DNA from: Straminergon stramineum
Taxonomy: Eukaryota > Streptophyta > Bryopsida > Hypnales > Calliergonaceae
Length of the DNA stretch: 64,000 bases
Assembly (NCBI GenBank): GCA_963920665.1
Contig: OY987266.1
Span: 23,362,248 to 23,426,247, forward strand
Direction of reading: 5' to 3'
Under the pieces are notes generated by a model. The model saw only the letters and a program-made list of their open reading frames with translations. It was not told where the DNA came from and did not search any database. The translations under genes were made by a program, and so were the position numbers. Positions 26,810-40,241 of this stretch are shown here, piece after piece (positions within the stretch are counted from its first letter, which is position 1; the number at the start of each line of letters is the position of its first letter).

Positions 26810-28139
26810 GCAATGGCGGCATGAGAGTAGGAGAATTTTTGATACCACTTGCTCCCTTGACACCTCTGAGCTTCTACTCCTAGCTCAAGCTGCACAATCC
26901 AGCATTACATGTAAAGGCTGAGTCTCAGCAAATTGATTCTCAGCCCTGAGGGTTGCGCAATTTGTGGACATCCCCGGCTGAGGACTCCGCTTAGTAAGGG
27001 GGGACTCCACTTGTAGCATTGTTATTGTCTTTTGGTGTAAGCCACGGTGACCCAAGAGCCGGAGAATTTTTGATTATGTCGATTTTGCCTGGAGTTGGAC
27101 AGATATTGCTCGGGTCTCACCTGCATTAGAGAATCAAAGAAATGAAGGGGGTTGTGATCAGGTGTACTTTGATGAGAGGTGACGGACATCAAACAGATAT
27201 CTTCAATGAACTAGTATCCATGCTTTTGCTGTCCAAATATCCTTTATGACTGATTGACCCAGTCATAGCACTGAAACTAAGTTCACTACAGATTAACCCT
27301 TAAAGGAAGTTGGCCTTGAGAATACTGGCACTACCTGGATTGTATTTTGAGGACACTCTGTGTATAAGGTATGATTTCAGGCTCTATACAACAGCTTTTG
27401 GAGCCAAAAAAATTTCCTTGTGCTCCTTGTGAAAGCTATTGTAGTGCGGCAAAATGTTTGGGATACTCTGACAGCCAAAAATTTGTGAAAAATGCAATCA
27501 TGGATGGGGATTAGGTGGGGTCTTTTGTAGTAGTTCCTGGATACCTTATATGGTACCTCATGAAGCAATGATTGATTTGGATAGCTATGTCAGCCCATTG
27601 TGATGGCAATGTACAAGTTAGCTAGTTGCATTGTCACCTGTGGTGGTGGTAACAAGTGAGCTCAATTGTTGTCATACACGACACAAATATTCTTTTTCTT
27701 TGGAGTTTTTGTGGTTTGCAAAATGATATAAGTCGTCTGCTTTGCTGAAGTCCAAACATGTGTAAAAGCATCCTTGCTTTTCAAGTGTTATAAGTCTAAA
27801 TTTTAGTGTGAAGTATGATAATCTCAACCGTACAATCTTGTAGTATGCATATTGTAGATGGTGTGAAACAAATTTGGGGTCATTTGACCATATAGATTGA
27901 ATGATTATAATGTTTTAGTCTTGAAAAAAGATGCTGAAATTTTCTTAAAAACACATTTGTAGGTGAAATTCAATTTCTAAACCTACTTAAATGAAAAAAC
28001 TTTTAATAAATTGATTCGAAACCAAAAGACATACACTTTGGTGAAAAAAACATCATTCAATTGACTCATTGTGTTTGTAAGAAATGTCAAAAAACAATAA
28101 AAAAAACAATAGCAAAAAATCACATCTATGGCTGAACCT
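26810..28139. other. 3' flank of the AprA-like gene and spacer
   Basis: The stretch following the stop codon (TTTGGTGTAAGC through GGAGAATTTTTGAT) recurs imperfectly at about 27032-27076, a direct repeat 230 bp apart that includes the last codons of the gene. This could be a partial tail duplication. Beyond about 27300 the sequence turns AT-rich, with no gene that I can support. Confidence 0.4.
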
Positions 28140-28700
28140 CCCTATACTAAAATGCTTCTCAGTCCCTCAATACCTCTTGGATTGATATGAAATTTTAGAC
28201 TAGACTAGTATGTAACACACAAACTAGACTAGTATGTAAAACTTTTCCAACAAAAATAATTGAAAACAAATCACGCATGAAGAAGTCATAAGCCACGGAA
28301 GTTCACTGTAATGCAAAAATTTGTCTGGATTTTTAACTTCGAATAGATCCCAAACATTCAAAACAACTTGGATTGACATGAAAATTCTACCACAATAACT
28401 AAACCTTAAGAGGAACAACAAATTTTATTGAAAAAAACATTTTATGAAAAAGTTACAAGCCCCCAAACTTGTAGCCATTAGAATGCAATGTGGTGAACTC
28501 AAATTGAACCTATGAACTTCGAAGGGCTCTCAAAAAACTTAGTACATCTTGGATTGATTTGAAAATTTTATTAGTGAAACTAGACTAATATGCGCAACTT
28601 TTCCAACAAGTTTTTATTGAATTCGGACATCATATGCAAAAGTAACAACACTTTGAATTTAACTGCTAGACAATGTGAGGACACTTTTCATTCCCTTGGG
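28140..28700. repeat. Three degenerate ~185-bp tandem units
   Basis: The core CTTGGATTGAT occurs at 28176, 28367 (as CTTGGATTGAC) and 28548, giving spacings of 191 and 181 bp. Around it each unit shares a downstream A/T block, a related CTTTTCCAACAA in two units, and a TAGAATGCAATGTG-like stretch. In the first unit ACTAGACTAGTATGTAA is itself duplicated. This is an old satellite-like array or part of a decayed element. Confidence 0.5.
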
Positions 28701-29442
28701 GGATGAAGGGTTAATCACCAACCTCCTCAATCAGCTGTACCTTAAACCTTGACACTACACAACCTTGTATTTTCATCTCACAGGTTGTAGAATATACAAT
28801 GTAATTAATAGAGACATTGTTGGCTCACTTTCCATAGTCCCAAATTCCTCATTGAATCTCAATATTTTTCAAAAAAAATTGTCATTATTCCTCACACTAA
28901 TGCCCACAATCTTCAAGTTCCACGTATTTGCAAATACATCTTTTTTCCTACCCATCTGAGTTGAATACGCCAAATATAGGCCAATGGTGGCTCCAACCTC
29001 CTAAAGGGGTTAATGACTAGCGTCCATTCTTGGAATCCTTGATTCTATCTCCAAATTCAACGTCAAGGAATTCATTTGAATGGATAGGATGATCATAATG
29101 CAAGTAAGGTAGAAGGTCCATAAACCAACTAGGTTCTAAATGTGTCCCTTTTCCCTAGTTTCAAGGTCATTGAAATACCCATAGTGTAAAAACACATGAG
29201 GCATACAAATTTCAGATTTTCTTGTGAAATTTGAAATCTATTGTAAGTTTTTGGAAGACTTTAGGTCATTAGTCAGGATCAAATTCATAAAAGATCATTT
29301 TTATGGCTTAAATTCACATTAAGAATAAAAAGCATCAAGTGTCCAAAAGACAATACAACAAAGTTTAGTCATCAATGGTGTTGATTATCTTCTACTCTAG
29401 AGAAGTCAATGATAAGGTATACCAATGTATGATAATAGAATT

Positions 29443-29900
29443 GAATGACTGGTTTGCCTTGTTGACATTACTGAAAAAATTTAATTTTTTTCCATATAAT
29501 GACAAATATGAAATGGAGAGAGAAATTGAAATTTTTTTTTTTGACAAAGTATGAATTTATTATGAATATTTGAAGTGTGGTACCCAATTGTCCCAAGAGA
29601 GTCTTTAGACTACCCCAATACCACCAAAAAGTGTATCCACAATGGTCATTTTACCACCTAAAGCAATCAATGTTTCCTAACATGGCCATGACATGAAAGA
29701 TAGAAAAAATACTTCTTGTAATTAATTTACAATGAAAAGGTGGAAGTTCCTATTGTAGTCATGGAGAACTCCTTGACTATCACACAAAGCATTGATTGTG
29801 GCCACTAATTCAACCTAATTAGTTAAAATCTCATTTATTGCAAAAATTCTATAATGTTTGTATTGGGTGGTTAGCTTGTCATAGGCAAATTTTCTTTATC
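29443..29900. repeat. Dispersed repeat, copy A
   Basis: This stretch matches 40270-40983 in order and orientation: GGTTTGCCTTRTTGACATTA, GACAAAGTATGAATTT, GAAGTGTGG, GGTGGAAGTTCC and GCATTGATTGTGGC. The copy at 40 kb has a ~250-bp insertion and was then split by a large transposon; its tail resumes at 48313. Outer sequences include CCTATGACA in inverted orientation, so the ancestor may have been a terminal-inverted-repeat element. The short frame at 29838-30161 has no recognisable domain. Confidence 0.75.
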
Positions 29901-31538
29901 TCAAGGAGGGAATTTTCAGCACAAAGTGATCCAAATGTGTTCAAGAAATGGATGCAAAAATACTTTTATTCTTTCAACAAACCTCCTTATAGTCATCTAA
30001 AGGACCAAAATGTCACAAGTCTTGGCTTCAAAAAATTCTTAAAAAATACAAGAATCCTAAAAAATAATGAATTAGAAAAAGTAATGATTTCATCTATCTA
30101 CAAGTTAAAAACAACTAATAGTTGTAACTTTGACTCTATCCATGAATATCAACTTAAGTGACGTACAAATAATATTATATGGACAAAAGAAGATGAATAA
30201 TTGTGATTTCTATAATTTCTTAACCCCCAAATGCCCAAGGCACTAGACTCTCGTGTTTCGAAAACTTTGAAGCTAAGTAGAACCCCACCAAATTGCTATT
30301 ATTATTAGTTTATATTTTTGGAGAACTCTTTTTGAAGCCTCGTTTTAGGATCAAAAATCTGATCTTAAAAATGAAGGATTATGATTTTTCTATTCAAGAT
30401 TTTGTTCAAGGGTGCTCATTGCAATCTTGACCTCCAGTAGTGTTGAGGGCTCTTGGAAATGAGCCTCAAATACACTAGATCTTGGAGTAAAAATCACATT
30501 AGAAATTCATTTAAAAAAATCATAGAATAGATTTTGAAAAAATGTAAATTGATTGCGGTTGTGCATGCTGAGCCCTATAACCTCATATTTTTTTAGTGAC
30601 CAAATTTTTAGAGTTGACATGCAAAAAGAGAATTGAAAATTTTTCATACTTTTAACACCTTCATGATCAAACATTGTAATCTTTCAATCCGTAAGTGATA
30701 TTGTTATGTTTTCTTTTCCTATGTGATCTCTAACATGTCTAGTTTGAATTTATACATTTACAATTCAAAAGAAATTGGTATAACTTATGAAAATGTTGAC
30801 TTTTTGTTCAATTTAGAACAAATTTCAAGAAGCTCCAAACAAGCCTTGGGCATTTAGGAGTTAAAAGACCTTCATAGTATTTACAAGAGATGGTGGTGGA
30901 AACTCCTTCATTGAGATAGTGTTTTATTTTCTATGTCTTTTGATAATTTGTACTTCCTAGCTCCAAATCTAAATCTCAGCCAAAAAATGATCTTCTTTGA
31001 ATTAATAAATGAAGTTAATGTAATCTACATTCTAATCCAATTGAAAATTCCAAAACATCCCTAAAATTATGAATTATGTATTGCAATTAGAACTTTGTAC
31101 TACTAACCATGGTCTACTAATTTTCTAATCATATAATGCATGGCAAAGAATTTTTTATTACACAATCCTATTATTCACAATAATATACATGAATGGTGAA
31201 ACTTTTAGATCTATTGAAAGTAGTTTCTATTTGATATGAATTTTATCACTATTTTCTTCCAAAATTTGTGCTAGTATTTTCAAATTAGTTGTACATGGTT
31301 TCTATGTGATATAATTTTCTTCACCATCTTTCCTTCCAAAAATCACAATAATTTCAACTTGTAAAAAAAATCTGAAAATTTTACATCATATAGAAAAATA
31401 AAACTAAGTCAATCCATTCATATATAAGGTAACTACACCTAAAACCAATAGAAAAAGAAATTTAGCATGGTTCCCATTGATATATTGAAAAAGTTTATAA
31501 AGTCTTGTTGGTAGTCAAAAGGTATTCTAGACTCTCTT
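29901..31538. other. AT-rich spacer, no gene recognised
   Basis: Nothing coding can be supported. AATCTTTCAATCCGTAAGTG at about 30680 echoes a motif at about 7019, indicating an old dispersed repeat. Confidence 0.45.
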
Positions 31539-31938
31539 AAAGGAGGCAACTTATTTCTAACCACTTAAGCATATACACATATCTGCAAGGGAGGTTTCAA
31601 TAGTGGGGAAATTTTCCCATGTGCAAAAATAGAATTCATAAGGTTTCCATGATCTTTCAGATTTTTATTTCTCTAAATAGAATTACTATGAAGATTTCAG
31701 CTAAAGATTCTATTCCAACCATATTAATCATATGGACCTTCCTATTTCCAACCAAGGGCTGGTTGCAAAATGCAACAAGGGTTGGTTGCAATATTGAGAA
31801 TCTTGTAGCCAATCATAATGGGCCACAACTACACTAGGAAGTGTGTCAAAATTAATCATGTTAATCACCTCCTAATTGAAATTACTCCACCCTACAATAC
31901 CAAAATGGGGCGGTGATCAAGAATAAGTTGCCTCCCTT
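31539..31938. mobile_element. 400-bp MITE, copy 2 (AAGGGAGGCAAC ends)
   Basis: Terminal inverted repeats AAAGGAGGCAACTTAT and AAGTTGCCTCCCTT match those of the copy at 10222-10624, and the interiors align end to end in the same orientation. Copy 2 carries an internal duplication of a GGTTGCAA-containing segment at about 31767-31795. It encodes no transposase, and the frame at 31619-31837 is incidental. Confidence 0.85.
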
Positions 31939-32600
31939 AAAATGCATATTTTGGATACACTATGAATAAACTATGAAATTTTTAAGTGCTGACCAACCCT
32001 AGACTCTCATGATTAGTGGGAGTTCATTTTAGGCAAGAATCTGCACGGGTCAGTTTTATGTGTAGTTGCCTTGGAAATAAAAAGGAGCATACAGCGTGAC
32101 AGAATGTGAAGTTTGACTCATGGTCATAGGCTCTGTCGTTACAGGGATAGATGAATGATTTTGGGTTATTCTACCTGAGGGCAAGAACTCAACAAATACA
32201 TGAACCCTCTCGTGAAAGGAAATCTTTTGTCCAGATACTGAAAAACTCAAGGTAAGCTCTACACACTCAAAAGGACAGAACTTATATTACAGCCACTTAC
32301 CGTGATGAGACAATCAGCAATTTCTTGACAACACAGGAAAACTAATTGGCTATATCCGCTTCAAACTATAAAAGTTCTGAGAAATCCTAACAATCCACAA
32401 TGTGCTACACTTTTAAAAAATGTATACAAAACTACGCATTATACATCTAGAACGCAGTATCTACTGTGGGCAGCTACGGAACAATAGAAATGTTCATGCA
32501 GCAAAAATCACAATTTGAATCTATAAAAATTAAATTTTCCTTGACTACAAGCATCAATCAAAGTCGGTTTCTGCAAAGCCTTGTCGTCACCAGGGCTTCC
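31939..32600. other. 3' flank of the dehydrogenase gene
   Basis: This lies just beyond the minus-strand stop codon at 32601 and probably contains the 3' untranslated region. Short frames at 32056-32250 and 32466-32672 show no recognisable domain. Confidence 0.4.
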
Positions 32601-35600
32601 TTAATGAGAGGAGACGAATTCCTCGCTGTAGTCCCACAACTTCGCTGCCAACTCAGGATCATTTGCATATGAAGAGAGATACGGATATAAGTTGCTGTCT
32701 TTGAAGTATTTTCCTGAGACCCCTTTCACCTGAGGGCTTGTGGCAAGATAACAAGTTGTTGCAGCTCCCTGTTGTTCATGAAATCGCTGTTAATATTTGA
32801 ACCAATTAACCTGATTAGACGACAATACTACCAAAGCACACCACAGGATTACTCCAAGCAACCCAATCCATGAATCCTACCAAGGTCACTACAAGCTCAA
32901 ACCTTGCAGCAAAATCATTCGTTCAGTTTCCAGCAAGCATGAACCCTTAAGTTACAGCTGAAAGAATGGCATGGATTTGTACCTGGGGTACCGATTTCAG
33001 AGCGAACTTGACGAGGGACAACGCTGCCTCTGGAAAGACAAACGTAGAATAGTAGTTGAAATAAGTAAACTATTTGAGAATTTGACTACCACATCAAGTC
33101 GTACCGGCTTGGCAAATTAACTGATCAATGAATATTGAAATTGCTACTTTGGCTTCGAGCCTACACACATTCATTTAAAAGAGAGACGAAAAGCTACTAG
33201 GAGACCAGTTTTCTTAAGGTTCATAATAATTGATGATAATCCAGCTTCAGTAATTGAAAGCATTCAACTTTTGAAAGCATTACCACTGAAAAGAACGCTC
33301 TGTCCCTTTCCAAAGTTCGTGGAAATAACACCAGGATGGAGCGCATTAGCTGTCACGTTCGCTCCCTCTTCCTGTATCAGACCAATTACGCATAATTATT
33401 GGTAGACTTGGGATTCAAAGAACCATTCTGCTAAGGTCCAACCAGTCAACCGCGACACATGTTTGACTCCGGCGTGAGTATCAGTGCCTATAAATACTTC
33501 CAATAACAAGTTCAGCATCTCAAAGGTAAAGAACACCTTCAGTCGCCTTGCAAGCTCCTTCGCATGCAAAATATTTGCTAGTTTGGACTGTCCATAAGCC
33601 ATGTTTGACTGATACCTGCTCATGTCAAGAAACTTCAAAAGCTTAGCAACAAAACACAGCGCTCCCAATGTATATATTTAAACTTGTTACATAATTATAC
33701 ACAGAAGTTCATAGCTTTCAAACAAAGAAACCAACGATAATTTCCAAAGTGTCTAAATCTCAAACCCGGTAGGACCCTCAGGATACACGCTGGATGCATT
33801 TAAAGTAAATCTCTAAAACCCAAAACAGACTCGATCTGACACGTCGTGACTTGAGGTGAACACGACAAGCTCACGAGGACAAAATAACTCTGCATACACT
33901 TAAATAAATTGGTAAGTGCCCTAGAAGCACAAAATCGACTGCAATCGATCCACTTTCAACGTTAAGCCTCGGGAGTAAACATTTTGTAGCAGGTACAGTG
34001 TGATATCATTTTATCAATCAAGCGAGTAAAATTGCAAATATAGAACCTATATAAATATATAAGTTTATGAAAAATTTAACAAAAGTAATCACGTTGTTCA
34101 CTAACTCTGAATCAATAATTCATGTGGACCATTCACGTACTAATAAATTTATGAACTCATAATTTTTTGAAAGGCTTCAATGCAATATTCGATGACATCA
34201 GAGTTATTCCATAGATAACAAAAGTGTTACAAAGTTTAAAAAAAACAATTTTGGGGGGTGTAAATTTCTAATGATCCTCAATTTTAATAAGCAATTCTCC
34301 ACAGGTATTCACATCATTTCATTTAAACCTTCCTGAATACTACTGACAGATAATATAACAATTCAGTTATCCATCAAACACAACATTGAAAGACTCCATT
34401 TTTCTTAGAATTTCTGGTTTCATAGAATATCTAGTTTTGTGCATATAATAACAGTCAATATTCAGATTTGTTATTGACCGACTTCACACCCCTATGGCCT
34501 GGCTATGCGGCTGCTTTGGATGGGTGGCATGCTTGGAGTAGTCTACCCACACCCTACAACCATGACTGGAATTTCCACGGGTGCATTGGCATTCTACAGT
34601 GATTTCTAGTCACCAAGAACCCTTGGGGTTCAACATTTATAAGTGTCAAAGTAAGGAGTAAAACATTGTTAATACTTGACATTATTGGTTTGCAACATAT
34701 TGGGTGTACGATGTTTGTACAAATATCAGATATATTCTTAACAAATATGATGATTATAACGTTAATGAGTGTAAAATCTATCGGGACCCAACTGTACCGA
34801 ATTTTTGATCAACTCATTACCTTGTTGGGTCATTCAGCTTGTCAAAGACAATCCCTCCCTTGTAGGCATACTTGTGGGCCTCCGATGCAACATTCACAAC
34901 TCGGCCTTCCTCTCCAGTCTCCTTGGCGGTGGTTTTTAACGAGTCAAGTAGAAGTTTCGTTAGGAGGAACGTGCCTACAACCATATCCACAATAAAAATT
35001 GATCACTATTCAGCTAAAGAGCAAGAACGTCTTCGTTCAAGAGTACCTATGCTCACTCCTTCTCTGGGGCTTGTTGCACTTGTCAGGATGAATTGCTCCG
35101 TGTGCATCCCTTACCTAGCTGGATATGTCACGCGTTGACGCGGAGTAAACCGCATACCGCACAACATATTGCATAGTAACAAATGAATGAAAAATAGGAG
35201 ACAGTTGAGAGTCTTCAGTATACTCACCGATTTGGTTCGTAGCAAAAACCTTCTCAAGACCGTCCGCTGACAGCTCAAACTTTCCTGACATGTAGCCTGC
35301 ATTGTTTCTAAAAAAAGGCCGCATTCACAAAAGCAGATTAGATTCTATTCTGATGTAAAATCAAAGTTACGAATGTATTGTCCAAATCTCATTCGAACAG
35401 GCACAGCCGCACAGTATGCTCTCAATACCCATGAAAGTAACAAGTACATCATTTCATATCCCTGTAACTCCGTAAGAATTTGTAAGAGCTTCTGGTAATG
35501 ATCGCCATCAAACTAGGGTCAAGATGCCATACATGAGAACACTGAGGGGGAGCTTTCGAGTTCTGAAATCGTTGGCAAACTGGCGCACTGATTCCACGGA

Positions 35601-36236
35601 TGCGAGGTCAAGCTTCATGACATCCACACGTGCCTGAGGATTTTCGGCTGTAATTGCTGACTTTACTTTTTCTCCAGTCTCCGTATTGCGAATGGCCATA
35701 ATTACGTGAGCCCCTCTCTTTGCTAACACTCTAGCTGCCTCCTTTCCAATCCCTGAAGTTGCTCCTGCAAGAAAGAACAAACACATTAGCGATATTCCTA
35801 TGAATCCGAGTAAGCCCATTCGTCATCGTTCTTAACCCTGCTGAGAGTAGGGACTGTCATTTCCGTCAAAATTGTTCATGGCCCGTAAATCTTTAATACA
35901 CAATCGAAACTTCAGTCAAGGAAAGGTACTGCTCTACGACAGACAGAGAGATCTCGGTCTGAGACGAAGGGCAAACATGCGTGTCCTCTTCTTCGAACTC
36001 ATCTAATCAGGCGGCTTAACATACTGATAACAGTCAAAAAAGGCAGTGCCGCCCTCTTTGGTCGTGCAAAACCGAGCCCGTAGACACACTATAAGTTAAG
36101 GCATGAGAAAATCACCACTTATGATGATGGTTTTAGAACTGAGGTCGATCCCAGAAGTAACATCTTCGGCAGTAGAACGAGATCCAAAGCCACTAGGACC
36201 AGCACTTCCTGTCAGATAATTCCACAAGCCACCCAT
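32601..36236 (-). CDS. Short-chain dehydrogenase, TIC32/retinol-dehydrogenase type
   Basis: Eight exons on the minus strand: 36116-36236, 35533-35764, 35228-35307, 34821-34974, 33537-33615, 33284-33371, 32983-33029 and 32601-32768. They give a 322-residue protein, the usual length. It is a classical-fold NAD(P)H oxidoreductase. The dinucleotide-binding motif is SGATSGIG (40-47), an active-site support motif is NNAG (119-122), and catalytic residues are Ser175 in VASEAH, Tyr203 and Lys207 in YGQSK. The N-terminus ([19 protein letters not shown]) and the tail (SGKYFKDSN, then a tryptophan-containing helix) match plant TIC32-like proteins, where one member acts at the chloroplast inner envelope. 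Family members are numerous, so substrate and location are uncertain. All junctions are GT-AG with matching phases. Nothing suggests inactivation. Confidence 0.93.
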
Positions 36237-37781
36237 TGTTCTTAACCGCTACTCTCTTCCAAACTCCCTGCCACAACAACAAGACAATCGATAAGTGATA
36301 AAGAGACTCACTGAAGCAATAAAACTTGCGTCAATTCCCACGACGTATTGCTCACTGTCCCCGGTAAACGGAATCTTCTGTTTTACTCCATTCTCAATTA
36401 CCGTTCTCTGTTCTTAAGCTGTAAGTCAATATACAAAGATTGAAAAACGATTCATAAACGTTGAAACTATCACGGAACCAGAAATCCGACAACGAAGGAA
36501 AACAGTATTATTCCGTTTTCCTGCTATTGCTCAAGAACAGTCTCAAATAGATCCAAACAGAGAAATGCAGATACTCCTTTGGCAATCAGCTATAGAGAAA
36601 TCTTTTGAGAGTTCATCGAATTCGACCCGTTGATCTGAGATTATCCAGGACCGTAACTCAACACTTCATCTCTATCGAAGAGACGAGCTAACACCAACAC
36701 TTAATTGAAGCACCATCCAATCAACGATAGTCGCGAACAACACATGAGTTATCAAACAAACAACTCATGGACAAAAATCCCGCCACGAATCCAGATATTG
36801 CTAGACAAAGCAAAAGAGCAGAACTACAACGATTATTTCAAGTGCTGCGATTCAATTACTCAAAGACTAATGACTAAAAGACAAAGACGACACTTCCATC
36901 TCCTCCCAGTAATCATTAAAAACTAAACTAAAATGTATCCAATGGAAAAGTGCAATGTAAAACAATTAGTAGTCTCCTAGTAATTGTGAAAACCGGCATA
37001 GCAGTCCAATCAGACCAACCCTCGCAGAATAAAGAAACAGAGCATCATAGCAGATATTGGAAAGCGCTAAACGCAACGACAAATAACTCCGTGCAGAGAA
37101 AAACACATTAACAGAAGGCGCAAAAGTATATCAGAACGAACTCTCTGTGAAGCACACTTGAAACCTAGCGAATGCGACACGATCCACCAAGACCGCCAGA
37201 AGATGGACGAGGAGCTGACAGAATAGAAAGCAGCGAAGAGAACATGGAAAGCCAGCAGCGCGCGAATGAATGACGGAGAAGCTAGGGTAAGAAGTGTGAG
37301 TCTGGACGAATCAATGAAGAAGCGAGCAATGCGCGGAGCAAGGCCGGAAGCAAGGGACAGCACCTGCTGTATGAAACGTCAATAGTACCTCGAATCCGGG
37401 AGAAGCAGGAACGCAGCGACGCAGCGGAGGAGCGAAGAGAGTGAGAGAAGGAACGCAGAGTAGAGAATTGAGAACTTAAGTGGAGGGGAAGAATCGCAGG
37501 AGTATGGATTGCAACTGAACGAATCGCCAGCAAGAGAGCGAAGGCAAGGCAAGCAGGGGTGAGGACGGTGCCAAGGGGAAAGGGAACGGAAAGGAAGGCA
37601 AGCAAAATGGCGCGGTGAGTGCGAGAGGCGTGGAGGACGTTAGATGGTGACAGTTGGTTTCAAGAAGGGTGGGCCAGCCACTTTCAGATGGCGCACCAGC
37701 TGATTTCACCAACACTGCCGGTTCTCTCAAACTGTGTGATTTTGAGAGAGAAGAGACTTGGAACCGGTGGAAGTTAAATTA
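36237..37781 (-). promoter_or_regulatory. 5' flank of the dehydrogenase gene
   Basis: This region lies upstream of the dehydrogenase ATG. Composition rises in G and C between about 37060 and 37740, ending where an inverted-repeat element begins at 37782. Overlapping minus-strand frames there (37067-37730) are rich in serine, leucine and proline without a recognisable domain. The simplest reading is promoter plus leader, perhaps with a leader intron. Confidence 0.4.
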
Positions 37782-39762
37782 GGCCCGGTTTATATTAGGC
37801 CTGGGGCCGGATGGAAGACCGGACAGATTTGCCTTCAATCCGGCCCTCAATCCCGGCCCAGTTTCTCCATCCGGCCCTAGGTAATGTAAAGCCCTTCGGC
37901 CGGATTCCAGAGCCTAATTTTTGATTCATGTGTTCTTCAATTTTCTTAATGCTCAATTAAAAAAAATGTAAAAATACACATCATTTCCTTTATCTTCCTT
38001 TCTTTCCTTTAAAATTTTCTTTTTTTCTTTTTTTCTTTTAACTTTTTTCCCTTATTAATTCTATTCCAAAAATAGAAGTGAGAGTTTTTTTACTTTCTTT
38101 TAATCTTTTCCTTTCTATTCCTATTTATCCTATTTCAAGATGAAAAAAATGGAAGAGAGAATTTTTTCCTTTTTTTGAAACTTTTCATTTCTCTTCTTAT
38201 TTTTCTATTTGAAAAAAATATTTTTTTTACTTTAATTGAACCTTTTCCATTCTCTTTCTACTTTTGTATTTTTTTTAAAAAGTCTTTTATATTCTTTTTT
38301 GGAACTTTCCCCTTTTTCTTCCTATTTTTTTTATTCTTTTTATTTTTCAAAATCATACTTAAATGAAAGCAAACTTCATTTTTATATACATTTTTGGATT
38401 ATTTGTTTATTGAATATACCTTGAGCCACATTCTCTATTCTCCCATTTTTTCAACATGGTGACTACTCAAATGCATAATGTAAATCAATAAATGCATAAG
38501 GTAGTTTGCTCTAAAGTTGATAATGACACAAAGGTACATTTTGCTTTCTTTGGTGTACTAGGAATGTTCATTGAACAAGGTGATTACTTTTAGTGACCAT
38601 TGTGTTTCAACTTCAAAATTTTGGAACTACTTACGCAAAGGTCCAATAAATATGAAATGACTTGGATTAAATGCCAAATTCAATTTTATTCCTACTACAA
38701 TCTGTTGAATTTTTTTGAAAGAGTCCAACTTCCTTGTAAAGGCAATCAGATCTTAAATGGTTGCTTGAAGGGCTGACTACCTCATTTTGGAAAAACTATT
38801 TTGGAACATAGAAATATAATATGGTATCTAAATATCTTGTTCTTTGGTGTACATGAACTTTCTTTCAAAAGCCAACAATAAAATAGAAAATTATGAACAA
38901 TCCACTAATGGTAACTTCTTGCAAACTAGCAATTTAATTTATTCCAAATAGTTAAACAATATAAAATCCTTTTTTCTTTTAGCTATTTGAAGTTAATTTA
39001 ATTTCTTAAGAAATTTAATTGGTAAGCCCACTAAGCCTTTCTTAGTCATGACTTTCTCGAACTAATTAATTATTGTATCAAGAAAGATTAACAAATTACC
39101 AGAGCACCAAATTAAGAAATGCTTGGTAATTAATTTAATTTCTTAAGAAATTATCAGCCTACACAAAAATTAAATTAATTATGAATCCTTATTGAGAAAT
39201 CAAGAAACACTTGGTATTTAATTGAATTGAATTTGGCTGATGAAACAACCTGAAGGCTTCTTTTTTACCAACCTTTTGGCTTGGCTTTTGTACTGGTTCT
39301 TTATAATGACAATGGGTCCTCCCATTTGTTTCAACAAAAACAAATAAAAACAAAAACAAAAAAACAATAAACTAAAGGCCAGACAGGCAAGGCTAAACAA
39401 GCAGACAGGGAAGTAAGAAGGACGATGGAAGCGTTTGTAAGAAAAATATAAAAGTAAAAATAAATTTCTCAAAATAAATGGTAGAGATTTGTATGATCTA
39501 GCGGAGGAGCCCATTTCGGCCCCAATCCGGCCCTAGATGGGAGTTCGGGCCACCCAAAACCTCGTCCCAATTGCTCCCTTGGGGCCGGATGGTTTGGTGC
39601 CAAAACCATGCCACCTAAGGCGACATGTAGGATGAGTTGTGGTTCCGGCCGGCCCCAAGTATAAAGCTCTTGGGCCGGATTTGGAGAAATTGAGGGACCC
39701 TATTGGATCAAACTTGGAGAGTTCTGGCCAGCCTTCAATCTAGCCCCAAGTATAAACCAGCC
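37782..39762. mobile_element. ~2-kb inverted-repeat element with GGCCCGGTTTATA ends
   Basis: The left end reads TTA then GGCCCGGTTTATATTAGGC; the right end, reversed, reads GGCTGGTTTATACTTGGGG. GC-rich subterminal repeats with the word GGCCGGAT lie near both ends (37796-37920 and 39510-39690). The interior is AT-rich, with a pyrimidine-rich tract (37940-38450) and two copies of the palindrome AATTTCTTAAGAAATT (about 39000 and 39140). No transposase can be read. GGCC-type ends next to TTA recall PIF/Harbinger elements, but the target duplication is not proven. Confidence 0.6.
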
Positions 39763-40241
39763 CTAAGGTAAGGTTAAACAGCCCATTACGGACCTTTTAC
39801 CCATTGTGGATTGTTAGGAATGACCCTATTATGGTTTTCTTTTAGTTATTAACATTTGGGTCACATTCAATGTTTTAGCTAATTGGAATGGAGTAATTAG
39901 TGACCACAATAGGAACTTTCAGTTTTTTAGTGTTAGTTCATTGTAGGAAGTGCCTTTTTTAAGTCCTCTATGTTAGACAATATTGTGACTACAATAGGTG
40001 AGTAAGATGAGTGTTATGAATCAGTTTTGGTTGGTTTTGGGGTAGTCTACCAACTCCTTTAGGTGATGATGGGTTGAACACTTCAAAAATTCATAACAAA
40101 TTCACACTTTGTTGAAAAAATATTGTTTCAAATGCTCTCACCATTTCTATCACTTGACTTTCTTTGGAAAAAAAAGTAGAAAATTTCAGAATTGACAAGA
40201 GGGCAAACCCCCCATTTGGTCTGTAATAGGTTGTTTTACCT
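39763..40241. mobile_element. 479-bp MITE with 10-bp target duplication
   Basis: TAAACCAGCC stands on both sides (39753-39762 and 40242-40251). The ends are inverted: AGGTTAAACAGCCCATTACGGACC on the left against AGGTAAAACAACCTATTACAGACC reversed from the right. It inserted into the right end of the neighbouring inverted-repeat element, so it is younger than that one. The ends resemble those of the palindromic element at 3767-3932. A 9-10 bp duplication points to the Mutator-like group (inference). Confidence 0.8.

Noticed and set aside
37067..37730. Overlapping minus-strand frames upstream of the dehydrogenase
   Set aside because: Low-complexity Ser/Leu/Pro translations in three overlapping frames; better read as leader and promoter.
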